A DNA stretch of 64,000 bases, taken from Tetracentron sinense. Its lineage: Eukaryota; Streptophyta; Magnoliopsida; Trochodendrales; Trochodendraceae. The stretch is taken from contig CM026560.1 in NCBI GenBank assembly GCA_015143295.1, positions 1,862,501 through 1,926,500 of the forward strand, given 5' to 3'. The notes under the pieces are model-generated. The model searched no databases, was not told where the DNA came from, and was given only the letters and a program-made list of their open reading frames with translations. Made by a program: the position numbers and the translations under genes. Positions 1 to 11,420 of this stretch are shown in pieces. The stretch's first letter is position 1. Each line of letters starts with the position of its first letter.

Positions 1-1237
1 TAGTCAAATCAGGACGATCTTGCGGCAGTTGTCCAGGAAGTAATTCTGTTGTAATTTCTGACCAAGAAGGATTGCATGTCATTGTCAAAAAAATATCGGG
101 TTTTCCAAATTTTTGTACTAATCCCATAGCATCTTGATAACGTTGATACATATCCCGAGGGCTTCCAACAAAAGAGGATGGTAGAATGATCCTACGCCCA
201 ACTCTATCTGAAAATATTGAACTAAAATTAAGTTTTTTATTTAGTAGGAGAGACTAATTGATATGAATGTGAATATAAGACTAAGTATTTAGTTCAATAC
301 ATACCTGCATTTGTCTCCCCCGAAGCTATTGCATCTTGTAAACCTTGATATAGCTCTGATCGTATTACATTTTGATTATCATGTAAATATCTCAATCTTT
401 GAGTTTCTATCTTGACGTAATTATCGACTGAGTATTGTTGGAAAAGTCGACCACCACGTAAAAGAATTGATGGATCAGAATCTCTAATCTGTATTAACAT
501 ATTTTGGTCTTAAATTTGGATCACTCTTACTATTAGAATATCACGTTTTAAAAAAATAGATTAAAGTGATAACTTGGAGCATGTACGTGTAATACGAACG
601 ACAGCTAACTCTTCGTTGTCTTTCATTGTAAACATCTATATCCCAACCATGAGTCCCATAAGGAAGTAAGAGAGGATATTGCAAAGGATCATAATAACTT
701 GTTGTATCAGCTACATTTTGCAGATGTCCAGTCCTTGTTTGTACTATGATATCTCTTGCTTGTCTACCTTCGTTATCACCCACATCAGACAATATTGCTG
801 CAACTTGTGAAACAGTAGGCAGGTTGTATTGAGGTCGATTACGTGAAATCTCAGCTCAAATTAGTAGTCTACATGTTTGTAGATCAAGTCGTTGTGCAAG
901 AGACCGAAAGATATTAACAAATGGGTTGTGAGTATCCAAGATTTGTTTTAACTTTGTCACAATCTCAATATGCAATAAGTTATTCTCTGCCATCCGATTT
1001 TCAATTTCATGGTCGGTATCATAAATATACATTTGTATATATCGGGGCCGACTGCCTTCAGTGGGAAAAAGACTTCCGATTTTATGATACACGACACCTT
1101 GCGCATGAAAAGTGTAAACCCCATTCCTTCTATTTGCAAGATTTTCATCAATCTTGACACCCATAGATGTGAATGCGAATACAGAATTGTATGATCGAAT
1201 GAATCGTCTAAAATGAATTGCCTCAGTTGCATCACCG
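1..1237 (-). pseudogene. Helitron replicase-helicase, N-terminal part, one internal stop
   Basis: Rolling-circle transposon protein (Helitron_like_N region), cut by the left window edge so the Rep HUH and helicase domains are not visible. The reading path is 1237-574, 488-305 and 207-1. The first part has the hallmark GVKIDENLANRRNGVYTF, followed by HKIGSLFP and DPLQYPLLLPYGTHGW. Two introns have clean borders (573-489, 85 nt; 304-208, 97 nt) and splicing restores ILLRGGRLFQQY and then DRVGRRIILPSSFVGSPRDM, ending in IFLTMTCNPSW. One stop, TGA at 858-856, interrupts an otherwise open frame and looks like a mutated CGA. The start is not found: an acceptor-like TTAG at 1242-1238 suggests an upstream exon. 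Family assignment is firm. Activity of this copy is unlikely because of the stop. Confidence 0.85.
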
Positions 1238-1269
1238 CTAACTCAAAGTTATTAAAATTTTTAAACATA

Positions 1270-1690
1270 AGAGAAGTGATTAAAGCACCCGGGTTCCGAT
1301 GCTTAAGTCACCAGACTCACCACCGTGTCCTCATGTCCCTTTTGACACTCATTTAACACTGGTTAAGTTATCTAGATTAAAGTTTTTTTTGCCTTAAAAA
1401 CCCTTAGGATTGCCTAACCCTAGGGATCAGTGAATCTTAGTCACACTGGTGAAGTTATCTAAATTAAAGTTAATTTATTTCTTCTAAAAAACCCTTAGGA
1501 TTTGCTTAAACCTAAGGATGAGTGGGTTACCCACAGTTGGTGAGTGTTAAAAATTGACACCCATTTAACACTTGTGAAGTTATCTAAATTAAAGTTAATT
1601 TTTTTATCTAAAAACCCTTAGGATTAATCAGCCCTAGGGATGACTGGATCTTAGCCACAGTTGGCGAGAGTCAAAAATTGGGGCGTCGAA
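1270..1690. repeat. Degenerate tandem repeat, about 3 units
   Basis: Three imperfect units each carry a version of ACCCTTAGGAT, a CCTAGGGAT-GA-TGGATCTTAG-like stretch and GAAGTTATCTAAATTAAAG. The wording resembles the fold-back/tandem family at 24950-25411, 39615-39870 and 42340-43530. No coding potential. Confidence 0.5.
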
Positions 1691-3099
1691 GAACAGTGAC
1701 TTGGATCTTGATTATTGGGAAGAAAAAAACTTTAATCTTGATTATTGAAACTGAAAACTATATATATATAATTTTTTATTTTTTTTGATGTTCTTCAAAA
1801 AAATCCTGAACTCTATATGATTCTATTATATTTATCTACATCTTTCCATGGGTACACTTGGTAGAAAACCTACAATGGAAATGCAAATGGGAAAAAAACA
1901 GACTTCAATATTCACAAAGCAATAAAACCACAGGATAAAAGTGTTCTTACAGGAATCATAACAGCAAATGCACATATCAATTGAACTAAGTCATAGAAAG
2001 GCATGCAAAACAAAAATCCCCAAAAAAACAGCAAGCATATCAAAGTTCAATTTGAAAGAGTAAACAAAAACAAACCAAGCCCTATTATAGTAATGAGACC
2101 AGGCCCCTAGAACACGAACAGATCAAGGAGAAGAATTTATCCAATAAAGCAAAGAAAATCAAAACATAGTATAGAAATTGGAATATGGTAGAAGAAGAGC
2201 GGAGATTAATGGAAGATGAAGGTTTGGATGGAGAATGAAGAAGGTATGGCAAGAGTTTACCGTGCCAGCGAGAGAAGATTGAGGCCTTGAAGGATGAGTA
2301 CTCCCCGGCAGCAACGATCTGGGGCCAGCGACAACGAAAAGATCTTGGGGCCGGCAACGACGAAAAGATCTTGGGCCAGCAACAACAGGCGATGGGCGAG
2401 AGAGGATTCGGCAATGGGCAAGAGAGGATGAGATACCGTGAGCGGGAAAGTGAAATGGGAAATTGCAGGAAGCATCGTAATGTTAAATCAAAAGATTTCA
2501 AAAGGATTTGAGAGAATTACAAATATACCCATGTGCTAATAAAAGGAGCAGCTGAGAGTTTATGGTCTTGAAAAATGAAATAACTGATCTACGCTTTCTT
2601 CTCTATCCAATGAAGGGTCCTTTAGGAATTTTGGCAAATTCAGGCTACGCACGCCTCTCCCATTATAATAGTAAAGATAAAGAAGAAGAAAGATGCTCTG
2701 CCTATCAATGATGATATTGGGTTCCAAAGTGCTAAGAAAACTCAATTTCTTTGGCTCTTAAAGATGGCATTTTAGAGTAGATTATGCTCAAGTATATGAC
2801 CTCTAGAAGAAACATGCATAAACTTAGTTCTTCCAAAATTCAAATAGATAGAATAAAAAAAAGAAAGAGGAGTTTCTAACTCAATGAGCTGTACTATTTG
2901 ATACCTAAATGCTGATTGAGGTTAAAGTGCGCATAAAAATGCCGAAGTAAAGGTATCAAGACTATAACAAATTCAGGAATGACGTAACACTACCCAAAAA
3001 CAAAAGAAAACATCATGAAACCACAATGAGCAATAAAGTCATAGAGTTTTAACTTTTAACATTGACATAACATCCAAAGTAGTACTTGACATAGTATTA
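1691..3099. other. Intergenic, no gene seen
   Basis: AT-rich DNA. A short direct repeat of GAAAAGATCTTGGGGCC-type sequence lies at 2320-2390. Open frames on both strands around 2085-2511 overlap one another and have no recognisable domain, so I treat them as chance. Confidence 0.5.
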
Positions 3100-3530
3100 A
3101 TTATTAAAACTCGACGAGTCAACTCAAAACTCGGCTAAGTTGACTCGATTCAACCAAGTTTCGATCGAGTTTGAGGTAAAAGTCGGTTTTGATACTGAAA
3201 ACCGAATAACTCGTCCTGACTCACCCCGACTCATCCGAGTTTTGTGTTTTTTTGTTAAAACAAAAAATCAAGTAAACCGCCTACCTGATTGACTAAATTA
3301 TATATTTTTTTCTTTCTTTTAACACACCCCACCCACTCTTAAATATAAATACGAAACAAAAAATGGATGTTTAGTATATATTGAATTATATATCTCATTT
3401 TAGGCATGTGCATTAGAAAAATATTATATATGTCAGAGTTTTAGGTGTCATTACTCGGATGAGTTTTGTCCGAGTTGACTCTACTCGGCTTGTTTCAGAG
3501 TCGAGTCGAGTTTTTGGGTTTTAAAACACT
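3100..3530. mobile_element. Putative small non-autonomous element with CTCG-rich inverted ends
   Basis: The left part reads TTAAAACTCGACGAGTCAAC. The right part, on the opposite strand, reads TTTTAAAACCCAAAAACTCG then ACTCGACTCTG, so the ends are imperfect inverted repeats about 430 bp apart. Several more ACTCG/CGAGT words lie between them. No clear target duplication was found and the family is unknown. Confidence 0.35.
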
Positions 3531-3558
3531 GATACTTGGTAAACCCCCATAATGTAAT

Positions 3559-4447
3559 TGTTGTTCCAAAATACCTGTAAACGCTAATTCCCGAAATACA
3601 GACCCGGAAAATCACGAACTATGTTGCAACCACGAACTCAGAAAAAATCCTGCACTTGAAATTTGATCAGAACAATAGTAGATCGTGTGATGTGAGGCAC
3701 GGATGCTTCGCTTTCTTTAAGACAATTTGCGCTCCCAAAAAATGCACTGGGTTATTGGTCACGCTGCCTCCAGGATACAACAGCCTCTCACAATCTATCC
3801 ATGACTACAAGCGTGCACAACTTATAGTCGCACACCACTCTGTAAATCTAACCCAGCAATAGAACTTGAAAATATGTATATGAAAACCCGAAAACCCGAA
3901 AAGAAAGAGCTGAAGAAAACCGTGGGAGAGAAGAGATTCTTTTTCTGTGTATAAACTAATACAGAAGAAGCATATATAGAGAGAATAAAAAAAATCTCTT
4001 TAGATTCTAAAACTGATATATTTAATCCTAATATAATTAGTGGTTAATGACCACTAACGGGAATAAAACGGTAATATTAGAGAAATCCCAAACGGTAATT
4101 AAAGGTTAAAACACTATTGGGCCTTAAATAAAAAAAATAGATTTTATTTTAATCAAAGACTCAACCCAACCCAACCCAACCCGGCCCGCTCGCCCGACCG
4201 ACTCGACTCGGCTCGGCTCGGCTCGGCGCACGCGCGCGTGTGTGAGTTGTAGCATAGCATAGTCACAATATGCAATGGGTGGGTAGACAACAAATTCTAA
4301 TGCCCTTAAAGGCCCAAGCCTTTTACCAACACTCCATTATATAAAGAGGTAAAACATTTCATAGTTTTTCCATGTGGGACTAAAAGAAACACCCAAAACA
4401 CAAAAACAAAGTTTTTCTAATTTTTGAATCACACCAAAAACACAACA
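3559..4447 (-). repeat. 3' LTR of the Copia element
   Basis: 889 bp, starting (minus strand) TGTTGTGTTTTTGG and ending GGAACAACA. It differs from the 5' LTR by scattered substitutions and by a longer CGGCT-rich stretch near 4185-4230. The 68-codon open frame at 3656-3862 is LTR sequence with no known domain. Confidence 0.93.
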
Positions 4448-4998
4448 ATCCCCCACTTGATTCAAAACCAATAATAATAATAATAAATAACGTAGGTGAG
4501 TAAGATTAGATTTAATGCATAAACAAATGTGTCACGTAGATTTGAACCTTTGCATAGTTTAAAGTAAAATTCTCACCAGATACTTAGTTATCATAGATCA
4601 TAGATCTTGGTATTCAAAACTAAGTTCTTTAGTGATGAGTCTTTATACTTTAAAGACACTAACTCTTACAGAGTCTACAGGTGTCTAAGCTAGCACTTTT
4701 CGGTCATGTGCTTTTATCCCAGTTTAATAAGTGCTCTAAAGAAATAGCCAATTTCTCATAGAAAGCGGCCCCACTTCCACACTTATATAGGTGAATCTAT
4801 CAAGGATGCCTATGTGACTCCACATCCCACTCAATAGAGCTATAGATCTCATTAAGAGGAAACCCTCAACCTCTAATCGTCACATACTTTATGCACAATT
4901 CACACCATAGGAAGGGACTTGGAGATTAATAATATTATTACTATTATTCTCCTATTATAGTGTTTCACCTCAAACCACTCTGTAATTTATTCTTTCTA

Positions 4999-7810
4999 TT
5001 AAACCTGTTCTTGGGATCTCCATTCTTCAGGTTGGGTTACCATTACAGTTGGTTTATTTTCAATTAGCTTAAGTCTCATCCCCTTCGATGTATTCCACAC
5101 TTTTTCCCTTGCTAGGCCTTTAGTCAAGGGATCTGCCAGATTTTCTAGTGATTTGATTTCATTAACAGATATAACTCCATCTCGTTGAAGTTCTCTCAAA
5201 CATGCATGTTTTCGACGTATTTGTCGAGATTTCTCATTATACTGTGTTATTAGCTTTACCTATTGCAGCATTGCAATCACAACGAATTTTAATAGCCGGG
5301 ACTGGTTTATTCCATAAAGGAATATCGAACAAAAAGTTTCGAAGCCACTCTGCTTCTTCTCCCGCTAAAGATAGAGCTATCAATTCTGATTCCATAGTAG
5401 AATTTGACAGAATTGTTTGTTTCTTGGATTTCCAAGAGACTGCATCACCACCAATGGTGAAAATATACCCACTTGTAGCTTTATATTCATCAGAGACAGA
5501 ATTCCAATTAGCATCACTATATCCTTCTAATACAGGAGGATATCTACCATAGTGAAGACCATAATCCATAGTTCATTTTAAATAACTAAGAACTCTGCTA
5601 ATTGCATCTCAATGCTCATTACTGGGATTACTAGTGTATCTACTTAATTTCCCGACTGCATATGCAATGTCCGGGCGAGTGCAATTCATAGCATACATCA
5701 AGCTTCCAATGACACTAGCATATTCATTTTGGTTTATACTATCTCCTTCATTAGGTGATAGATGAACACTAGGATCATATGGAGTATAAACATGACTACA
5801 ATCATAATGATTGTATTTTAATAATTTTAATTCCAAGAATTAAATTTGCTTCTCCAAGATCCTTCATATCAAATTGGGATGACAAAAATTCTTTTGTCTC
5901 ATTTATGATTTTTTGATTTGTTCCAAAAATCAATAAATCATCTACATATAGACAAATGATTATTCCATAATTACCATTAAATTTATAATATATACACTTA
6001 TCACTTTCATTTGTACTATATCCATGAGTCATTAATATATTATCAAATTTCTCATGCCACTATTTAGGAGCTTATTTTAAACCATATAATGATTTTACAA
6101 ATTTACACACTTTATTAGATTGTCCAGGGACAATAAATCCCTCTGGTTGGTCTATATAAATTTCTTCATCTAAATCACCATTTAAAAATGCAATTTTTAC
6201 ATCCATTTGGTGAATGATTAAATTATGTATGGATGCTATAGCAAATAATACTCGAATAGAGGTAATTCTTGATACAGGTGAATATGTATCAAAATAATAT
6301 ATTCCTTCTTTTTGCTTATAACCCTTAGCTACCAATCTAGCCTTATATTTTTCTACTGACCCATCAGCTTTAAGTTTCTTTTTAAATATCCACTTACAGC
6401 CTATAGTTCTAGTTTCAGGAGGAGGATCAACTAATATCTAAGTGTGATTGGACATTATTGAATCAATTTCATTTTCCACAGCTTCTCTCCAAAAGGAAGA
6501 ATCATGTGACTCAAATGTCTCCTTTAAAGAAATAGGATCGTTCTCTATCATATAAGTATAAAAATCAGATCCATAATCTTTACTCTTTTTAGCTCTTTTA
6601 CTCTTTCTAGGCTCAATTTCAGCCTCGTCTAAATTGATTATTTCAAGATTTTTAGAGCTAGGATCACTATACAAATTAGGATTTTGGTTTATTAAACCCT
6701 CACTAATTGAAGGTTTAAAAGGAAAAAGATTTTCGAAAAAATCAGCTTCCCTTGATTCAATAATAACATTATTTTCAATGTCTAAAAATCTATATGCTTT
6801 ACTATTTATTGCATAACCAATAAAAGCACATTTCCTAGATTTAGGTCCTAATTTATTTATTTTAGGATCATTAAATCTAACAATTGCTAAACATCCCCAT
6901 GTTTTAACATAACTTAAATTTGGTTTTCTTCCTTTCCAAATTTCATATGGAGTCATTTTTGTTTTTTTACTAAGTTTTCTATTTTGAATATAACTAGCAG
7001 TGAGAAGAGCTTCTCCCCATAAATTTAAAGGTATGCCTGAACTGTTAAGCATTGCATTAACCATTTCTATCAATGTTTTATTTTTTCTTTCAGCAACTCT
7101 ATTTTGCTGAGGGGTATAAGGAGCTGTTACTTGGTGTATTATTTCACTTGATTCACAAAATAAATCAAATTCGTTAGAGGTATATTCACCTCCTGTATCA
7201 CTCCTTAATATTTTAATTTTTAAATTTAATTGATTTTCTACTTCTGCTTTATATATTTTAAACGTATTTAAAGCTTCATCCTTAGATCTAATTAAATACA
7301 CATATGTATATTTAGATTTGTCATCTATAAATATAATAAAATATTTTTTACCACCTCTAGTAACTGTTTCTTTTAAATCACAACTATCAGAATGTATTAT
7401 TTTTTAAAATATCTGATGATTTGTCCACTTTATGAAAATATTTTTTAGCTATTTTTGATTGACTGCGATATACACATTTATCAAAAACATTATCATTTAA
7501 TTTAGGAATAATTTCTAAACTACTCATAGTTTTCACATATTTTTCATTTGTATGTCCTAATCGATTATGCCAAAAATTAACTGAACACACAATATAAGCA
7601 GAAGAAGTTTTATTGCTCAAATCAACATTAAATTTAAACATGTCATTGGCTGCATAGCCTTTCCCTACAAATTTTTCATATTTGGAAATTACATAGTTAT
7701 CAGACTCTATTACTTGTTTAAATCCAGCCTTGTTCAGAAGATAGCCCGACACCAAATTTTTTCGCACATCTGGAATGTGAAGAACGTCCTTCAGAGACAG
7801 ATTTCCCTGA
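4999..7810 (-). pseudogene. Copia pol (integrase, reverse transcriptase, RNase H), broken
   Basis: Continues gag-protease after a frameshift near 7800. The order on the minus strand is GAG-pre-integrase (FWHNRLGHTNEKY, near 7570), integrase core with LRSDTGGEYTSNEFD and TPQQNRVAERKNKT, RT with MDVKIAFLNGDLDEEIYI and YVDDLLIFG, then RNase H with GYSDANWNS and the tail NLADPLTKGL. Breaks: an extra A in a poly-A run near 7405; TAG at 6440-6438 where Trp is expected; stops in YGLK*APK*WHEKFD near 6070, both expected Gln; a deletion of roughly 20 codons near 5825 after LILGIKII; stops near 5608 and 5577; a frameshift near 5237. Most stops are C-to-T or G-to-A changes. Family: Tnt1-like Copia. Confidence 0.92.
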
Positions 7811-8860
7811 AGTGAAATCGAGAGTAATATCTCCAACTCCAACAACCTTAGAGGTTGAGGAGTTCCCCATCTGGACATCATGGTTGCTTTTGACAGTCTC
7901 ATATTTTTTAAACAAATTTCCGTCATAACAGACATGCCTCGTCGCACCCGTGTCTGCCCACCAACCTTCACTGAAACCCATAATGTTAATTTCAGTAATC
8001 ATAGCAACAAGGGGCTCTTCCACCATATTTGCTTGAGAATAATTCATTTTACGGAATTGACAATTCTTAGCAAAATGTCCAGATTTCCCACAGACGAAAC
8101 ATCCACTCGATTTTGAGCTTTCTCCTGTCTTCTGAAAAGGTTGATAAGGCTTCTTATTTTTCATAGGCTTCTTGTTTGTTTTTAAGAATTTCTGTTTTTT
8201 CTTCCCCGAAGAATCAACAAAATTAACCTTTGAAGTCATCTCAGAATTCTCTTCTTTTTTATCTTGGACTCTAGATTCCTCTTCAATTCGAATTCTTATC
8301 ACCAAATTTTCAATTGAAAATTCATTTGATTTATGGTGAAGAGAATTTCTGAAATCCTTCCATGATGGAGGCAATTTTTCTTTAATAGCAGCTACTTGAA
8401 ATTGTTCTGGAATTTTCATTCCCTCAATAATAATCTCATGAATTATTATTTGAAATTCCTGAGTTTGTTTTACCACAGATTTATCATCAACCATTACAAA
8501 CTTTAAAAATCTGCTCACTGCATATTTTTTAGACCCAGCCTCCTCAGTTTTATATTTTTTCTCTAAAGCTACCCATAAGCTTTTTGTAGACTTTTCAGTG
8601 CAATATAAATCGTACATGACATTTGTCATGTCATTTAAAATATGCCATTTGCACAAAAAATCTTCAGATTCCCATCTTTCCTTATAATGAGATCTACCCA
8701 ATTCTTCTTCCTCTTCATTAGGTACATCAGTTAAAACATATGCTAATTTAAGCGATGTTAGCAGAAAATGCATTTTCTGTTGCCAACGCTTAAAATTAGA
8801 CCCATCAAAAATCTCAGTCCTAATCACAGAATCATTCTTCCTAACATTTACAGAAGTCAT
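7718..8860 (-). CDS. Copia gag and protease, open until frameshift
   Basis: 380 codons from the ATG 19 nt after the 5' LTR. A UBN2-type gag region opens with IRTEIFDGSNFKRWQQKM. A CCHC zinc knuckle, CFVCGKSGHFAKNC, follows near residue 255, and the aspartic protease begins at WWADTGATRHVC near residue 303. The last ~30 residues, after LDFTSGKS, are out of frame: the true continuation SLKDVLHIPDVRKNLVSG lies in the neighbouring frame, so a one-base insertion (or two-base loss) occurred near 7800. Gag forms the virus-like particle; the protease would cut the polyprotein. Confidence 0.9.
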   Translation of the reverse strand: MTSVNVRKNDSVIRTEIFDGSNFKRWQQKMHFLLTSLKLAYVLTDVPNEEEEELGRSHYKERWESEDFLCKWHILNDMTNVMYDLYCTEKSTKSLWVALEKKYKTEEAGSKKYAVSRFLKFVMVDDKSVVKQTQEFQIIIHEIIIEGMKIPEQFQVAAIKEKLPPSWKDFRNSLHHKSNEFSIENLVIRIRIEEESRVQDKKEENSEMTSKVNFVDSSGKKKQKFLKTNKKPMKNKKPYQPFQKTGESSKSSGCFVCGKSGHFAKNCQFRKMNYSQANMVEEPLVAMITEINIMGFSEGWWADTGATRHVCYDGNLFKKYETVKSNHDVQMGNSSTSKVVGVGDITLDFTSGKSVSEGRSSHSRCAKKFGVGLSSEQGWI

Positions 8861-8879
8861 GGCGAATTTGTCTTAAAAT

Positions 8880-9747
8880 TGTTGTTCCAAAAATACCTGT
8901 AAACGCTAATTCCCGAAAAGCAGACCCGAAAAATCATGAACTATGCTGCAACCACGAACTCAGAAAAAATCCTGCACTTGAAATTTGATCAGAACAATGG
9001 TAGATCGTGTGAGGTGAGGCACGGATGCTTCACTTTCTTTAAGACAATTCGCGCCCCCAAAAAATGCACTGGGTTATTGGTCGCGCTGCCTCTAGGATAC
9101 AACAGCCTCTCACAATCTATCCCTGACTACAAGCGTGCACAGCTTATAGTCGCACACCACTCTGTAAATCTAACCCAGCAATAGAACTTGAAAATATGTA
9201 TATGAAAACCCGAAAACCCGAAAAGAAAGAGCTAAAGAAAACCGTAGGAGAGAAGAGATTCTTTTTCTGTGTAAACTAATATAGAAGAAGCATATATATA
9301 GAGAATAAAAAAAATCTCTTTAGATTCTAAAACTGATATATTTAATCCTAATATAATTAGTGGTTAATGACCACTAACGGGAATAAAACGGTAATATTAG
9401 AGAAATCCCAAACGGTAATTAAAGGTTAAAACACTATTGGGCCTTAAATAAAAAAAAATAGATTTTATTTTAATCAAAGACCCAACCCAACCCGGCCCGG
9501 CCCGCCCGCCCGACTCGGCTTGGTGCACATGCGCGTGTGTGTGTGAGTTGTAGCATAGCATAGTCACAATATGCAATGGGTGGGTAGACAACAAATTCTA
9601 ATGCCCTTGAAGGCCAAGCCTTTTACCAACACTCCATTATATAAAGAGGTAAAACATTTCATAGTTTTTCCATGTGGGACTAAAAGAAACACCCAAAACA
9701 CAAAAACAAAGTTTTTCTAATTTTTGAATCACACCAAAAACACAACA
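8880..9747 (-). repeat. 5' LTR of the Copia element
   Basis: 868 bp, near-identical to 3559-4447. On the minus strand a TATA-like TTTATATAAT lies near 9652-9643, about 100 nt into the LTR, a plausible promoter. The high LTR similarity implies a fairly recent insertion, despite the heavily damaged pol. Confidence 0.92.
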
Positions 9748-10445
9748 TTTACAAGAAAAACTCAAACCAAAGTAAAGGTACCAAATGAATTAATGAGGCA
9801 ACAAACCTTAATGTAGTTTACTGATGTTGGACTCCATAGATTCAAAAAGAAACTTTTTATTGACAGCTGCATTCTTTATACACTTGGTCTTTTGCAGTGA
9901 AAAAATTTAATTGATCTTTAGTAATTGAGTTTGTACCCCAACCAAGTTGGTGATTACCCATTTGGTTATAGTGCAGTTGTTCAAGATCTAGCCAAAGATA
10001 CTTTACTAGGTAAGAACTCAAAAATAATGTTTTCACAATTGCCTATATATTTTAGAATTTTTTTTTTTGAAATATCATAAAACAATATTAAATCATTGGT
10101 TGTCACTCTATGTTTTTTGAAATATATTATGGTATCAATAATAAAAAATTCGCCCAAGCACATATTCCGTTAAAACTTTTGTAAATGCTCCCAAATTATA
10201 GTTAAATAATGATTGAGTAGAAGAACTCTTTGTCTAAGAGCCCTAATTCTATACCCAAATTTGATGCACCAACATTTGCTAACTACACATTAAACGTAAA
10301 ACCTATAAATATATAACCATTAAATTCTATGAGTCCAACAAAAGAGAAAAATTAAATTATCTAACATGCTACTCTATTTTCTAACTACATGCCCAATATA
10401 TTTTTGCTTTTGGGGAGGAAAGTGAGGTCCCAACTTACTAACTAG
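9748..10445. other. Intergenic, no gene seen
   Basis: AT-rich, no recognisable coding or RNA feature. The minus-strand open frame at 9981-10163 is short and domain-free. Confidence 0.5.
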
Positions 10446-10659
10446 AGATAGAGAGGGTTAGATTGGCAAGCTTGGGTTAGACATTTCATAGTTGTTTGGG
10501 TTGGCCTTTAGTTTAGGCCCTACACGGAACCTAGACTTGACCACACGTGCACACATTTAGAGAGAGAGAGAGAGAGAGAGAGGCTACCCGATACATAGCA
10601 TAACCTAAAATACCTCACCGACGCATCTCCTTCCTTGCTCTCTGAAGTCTAAAGCCTCT
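10446..10659 (+). repeat. Duplicated upstream region of the GeBP-like gene (no gene body)
   Basis: About 214 bp matching 11924-11956 plus 16902-17074: GATAGAGAGGGT, GCTTGGGTTAGACATTTC, the (AG)n run at 10558-10582, then GGCTACCCGATACATAGC and CTCTCTGAAGTCTAAA. Similarity stops just before the position of the start codon in the other copy. The duplicate lacks the Harbinger insertion and so preserves the empty target site (TTA at 10477-10479). It may be a truncated second promoter. Confidence 0.85.
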
Positions 10660-10896
10660 ATTTTGTACGCGCACACATTTAGAGTTCTTCATTCCCACCC
10701 CATTTCCGGCAAGAGTTATTCGTTCCAAGAAGAAGATACGTATATGGATGAGATGAATGAAGCTCACCCACTCCCCTCATCTTCCAAATACCCCTTCATT
10801 ACCATCTATACTGATTTTGAAAGAAAAATAATAAAAAATAAGAAGAAAAGATGAAAAAATCGCAAAAATTTGAGTTTCCCAAAGTTTTTTGTGCGT
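10660..10896. other. Unique-looking DNA between duplicated promoter and minisatellite
   Basis: Contains GTTCTTCATTCCCAC followed by a CATTTCCGG-like word, which recurs in inverted orientation in three short repeats at 11680-11760. This may mark the ends of an insertion that holds the minisatellite. No gene. Confidence 0.35.
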
Positions 10897-11420
10897 AGGG
10901 TCGATACAATGCATCGACCTCGTGTATTTTATGCATTGACCTCGTGCAAAATGCATCGATCGTGTACAAAATGCACTAGATTGATACAATGCATCGACCT
11001 CGTGCATTTTATGCATCGACCGCGTACAAAATGCATTAGGTTGATACAATGCATTGACCTCGTGTATAATGCACTAGGTTGATACAATGCATGGACCTCA
11101 TGCATTTTATGCATCGACTCCATGCAAAATGCATCAACCGCGTACAAAATGCACTAGGTTGATACAATACATCGACCTCGTGCATTTTATGCATCGACCC
11201 GTGCAAAATGCATCGACTGCGTACAAAATGCACTAGGTTGATGCAATGCATCGACCTCGTGCATTTTATGCATCAACCGCGTACAAAATGCACTAGGTTG
11301 ATGCAATGCATCGACCTCGTGCATTTTATGCATCGATCCTGTGCAAAATGCATCGATTGCGTACAAAATGCACTAGGTTGATGCAATGCATCGACTTCGT
11401 GTATTTTATGCATTGATCGT
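10897..11420. repeat. Minisatellite with 62- and 82-bp unit variants, rich in ATGCAT
   Basis: Tandem units built of TGATACAATGCATCGACC, TCGTGCATTTTATGCATCGA and CGTACAAAATGCACTAGG. Long units (about 82 bp) add one more ATGCAAAATGCATC segment. About seven units. The TGCATTTT/AAAATGCA words alternate, so each strand can pair with itself. Open frames on both strands here (10777-11251) are by-products of the repeat. Confidence 0.9.

Larger units (their letters stand above)
3559..9747 (-). mobile_element. Ty1/Copia LTR retrotransposon, complete but inactive
   Basis: Two LTRs (TG...CA) enclose gag and pol in Copia order: gag, protease, integrase, reverse transcriptase, RNase H, all on the minus strand. 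A purine tract (AAGTGGGGGAT) abuts the 3' LTR at 4458-4448. Flanks (GTAAT on the left, TTTAC on the right) do not match, so there is no target duplication. Only 19 nt separate the 5' LTR from the gag ATG, and no standard initiator-Met primer site is visible there. At least three frameshifts, several stops and a small deletion in pol make it non-functional. Confidence 0.93.

Noticed and set aside
2085..2745. 138-codon minus-strand frame and neighbours
   Set aside because: Low-complexity Ser/Leu/Phe content, overlapping frames on the other strand, no domain or splice support.
3656..3862. 68-codon frame present in both Copia LTRs (also 8936-9184)
   Set aside because: LTR sequence, antisense to the element and without a known domain; open because the LTRs are near-identical.
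10777..11251. Overlapping open frames on both strands rich in Met-His and Cys-Ile
   Set aside because: They lie wholly on the minisatellite and follow its repeat; no domain.
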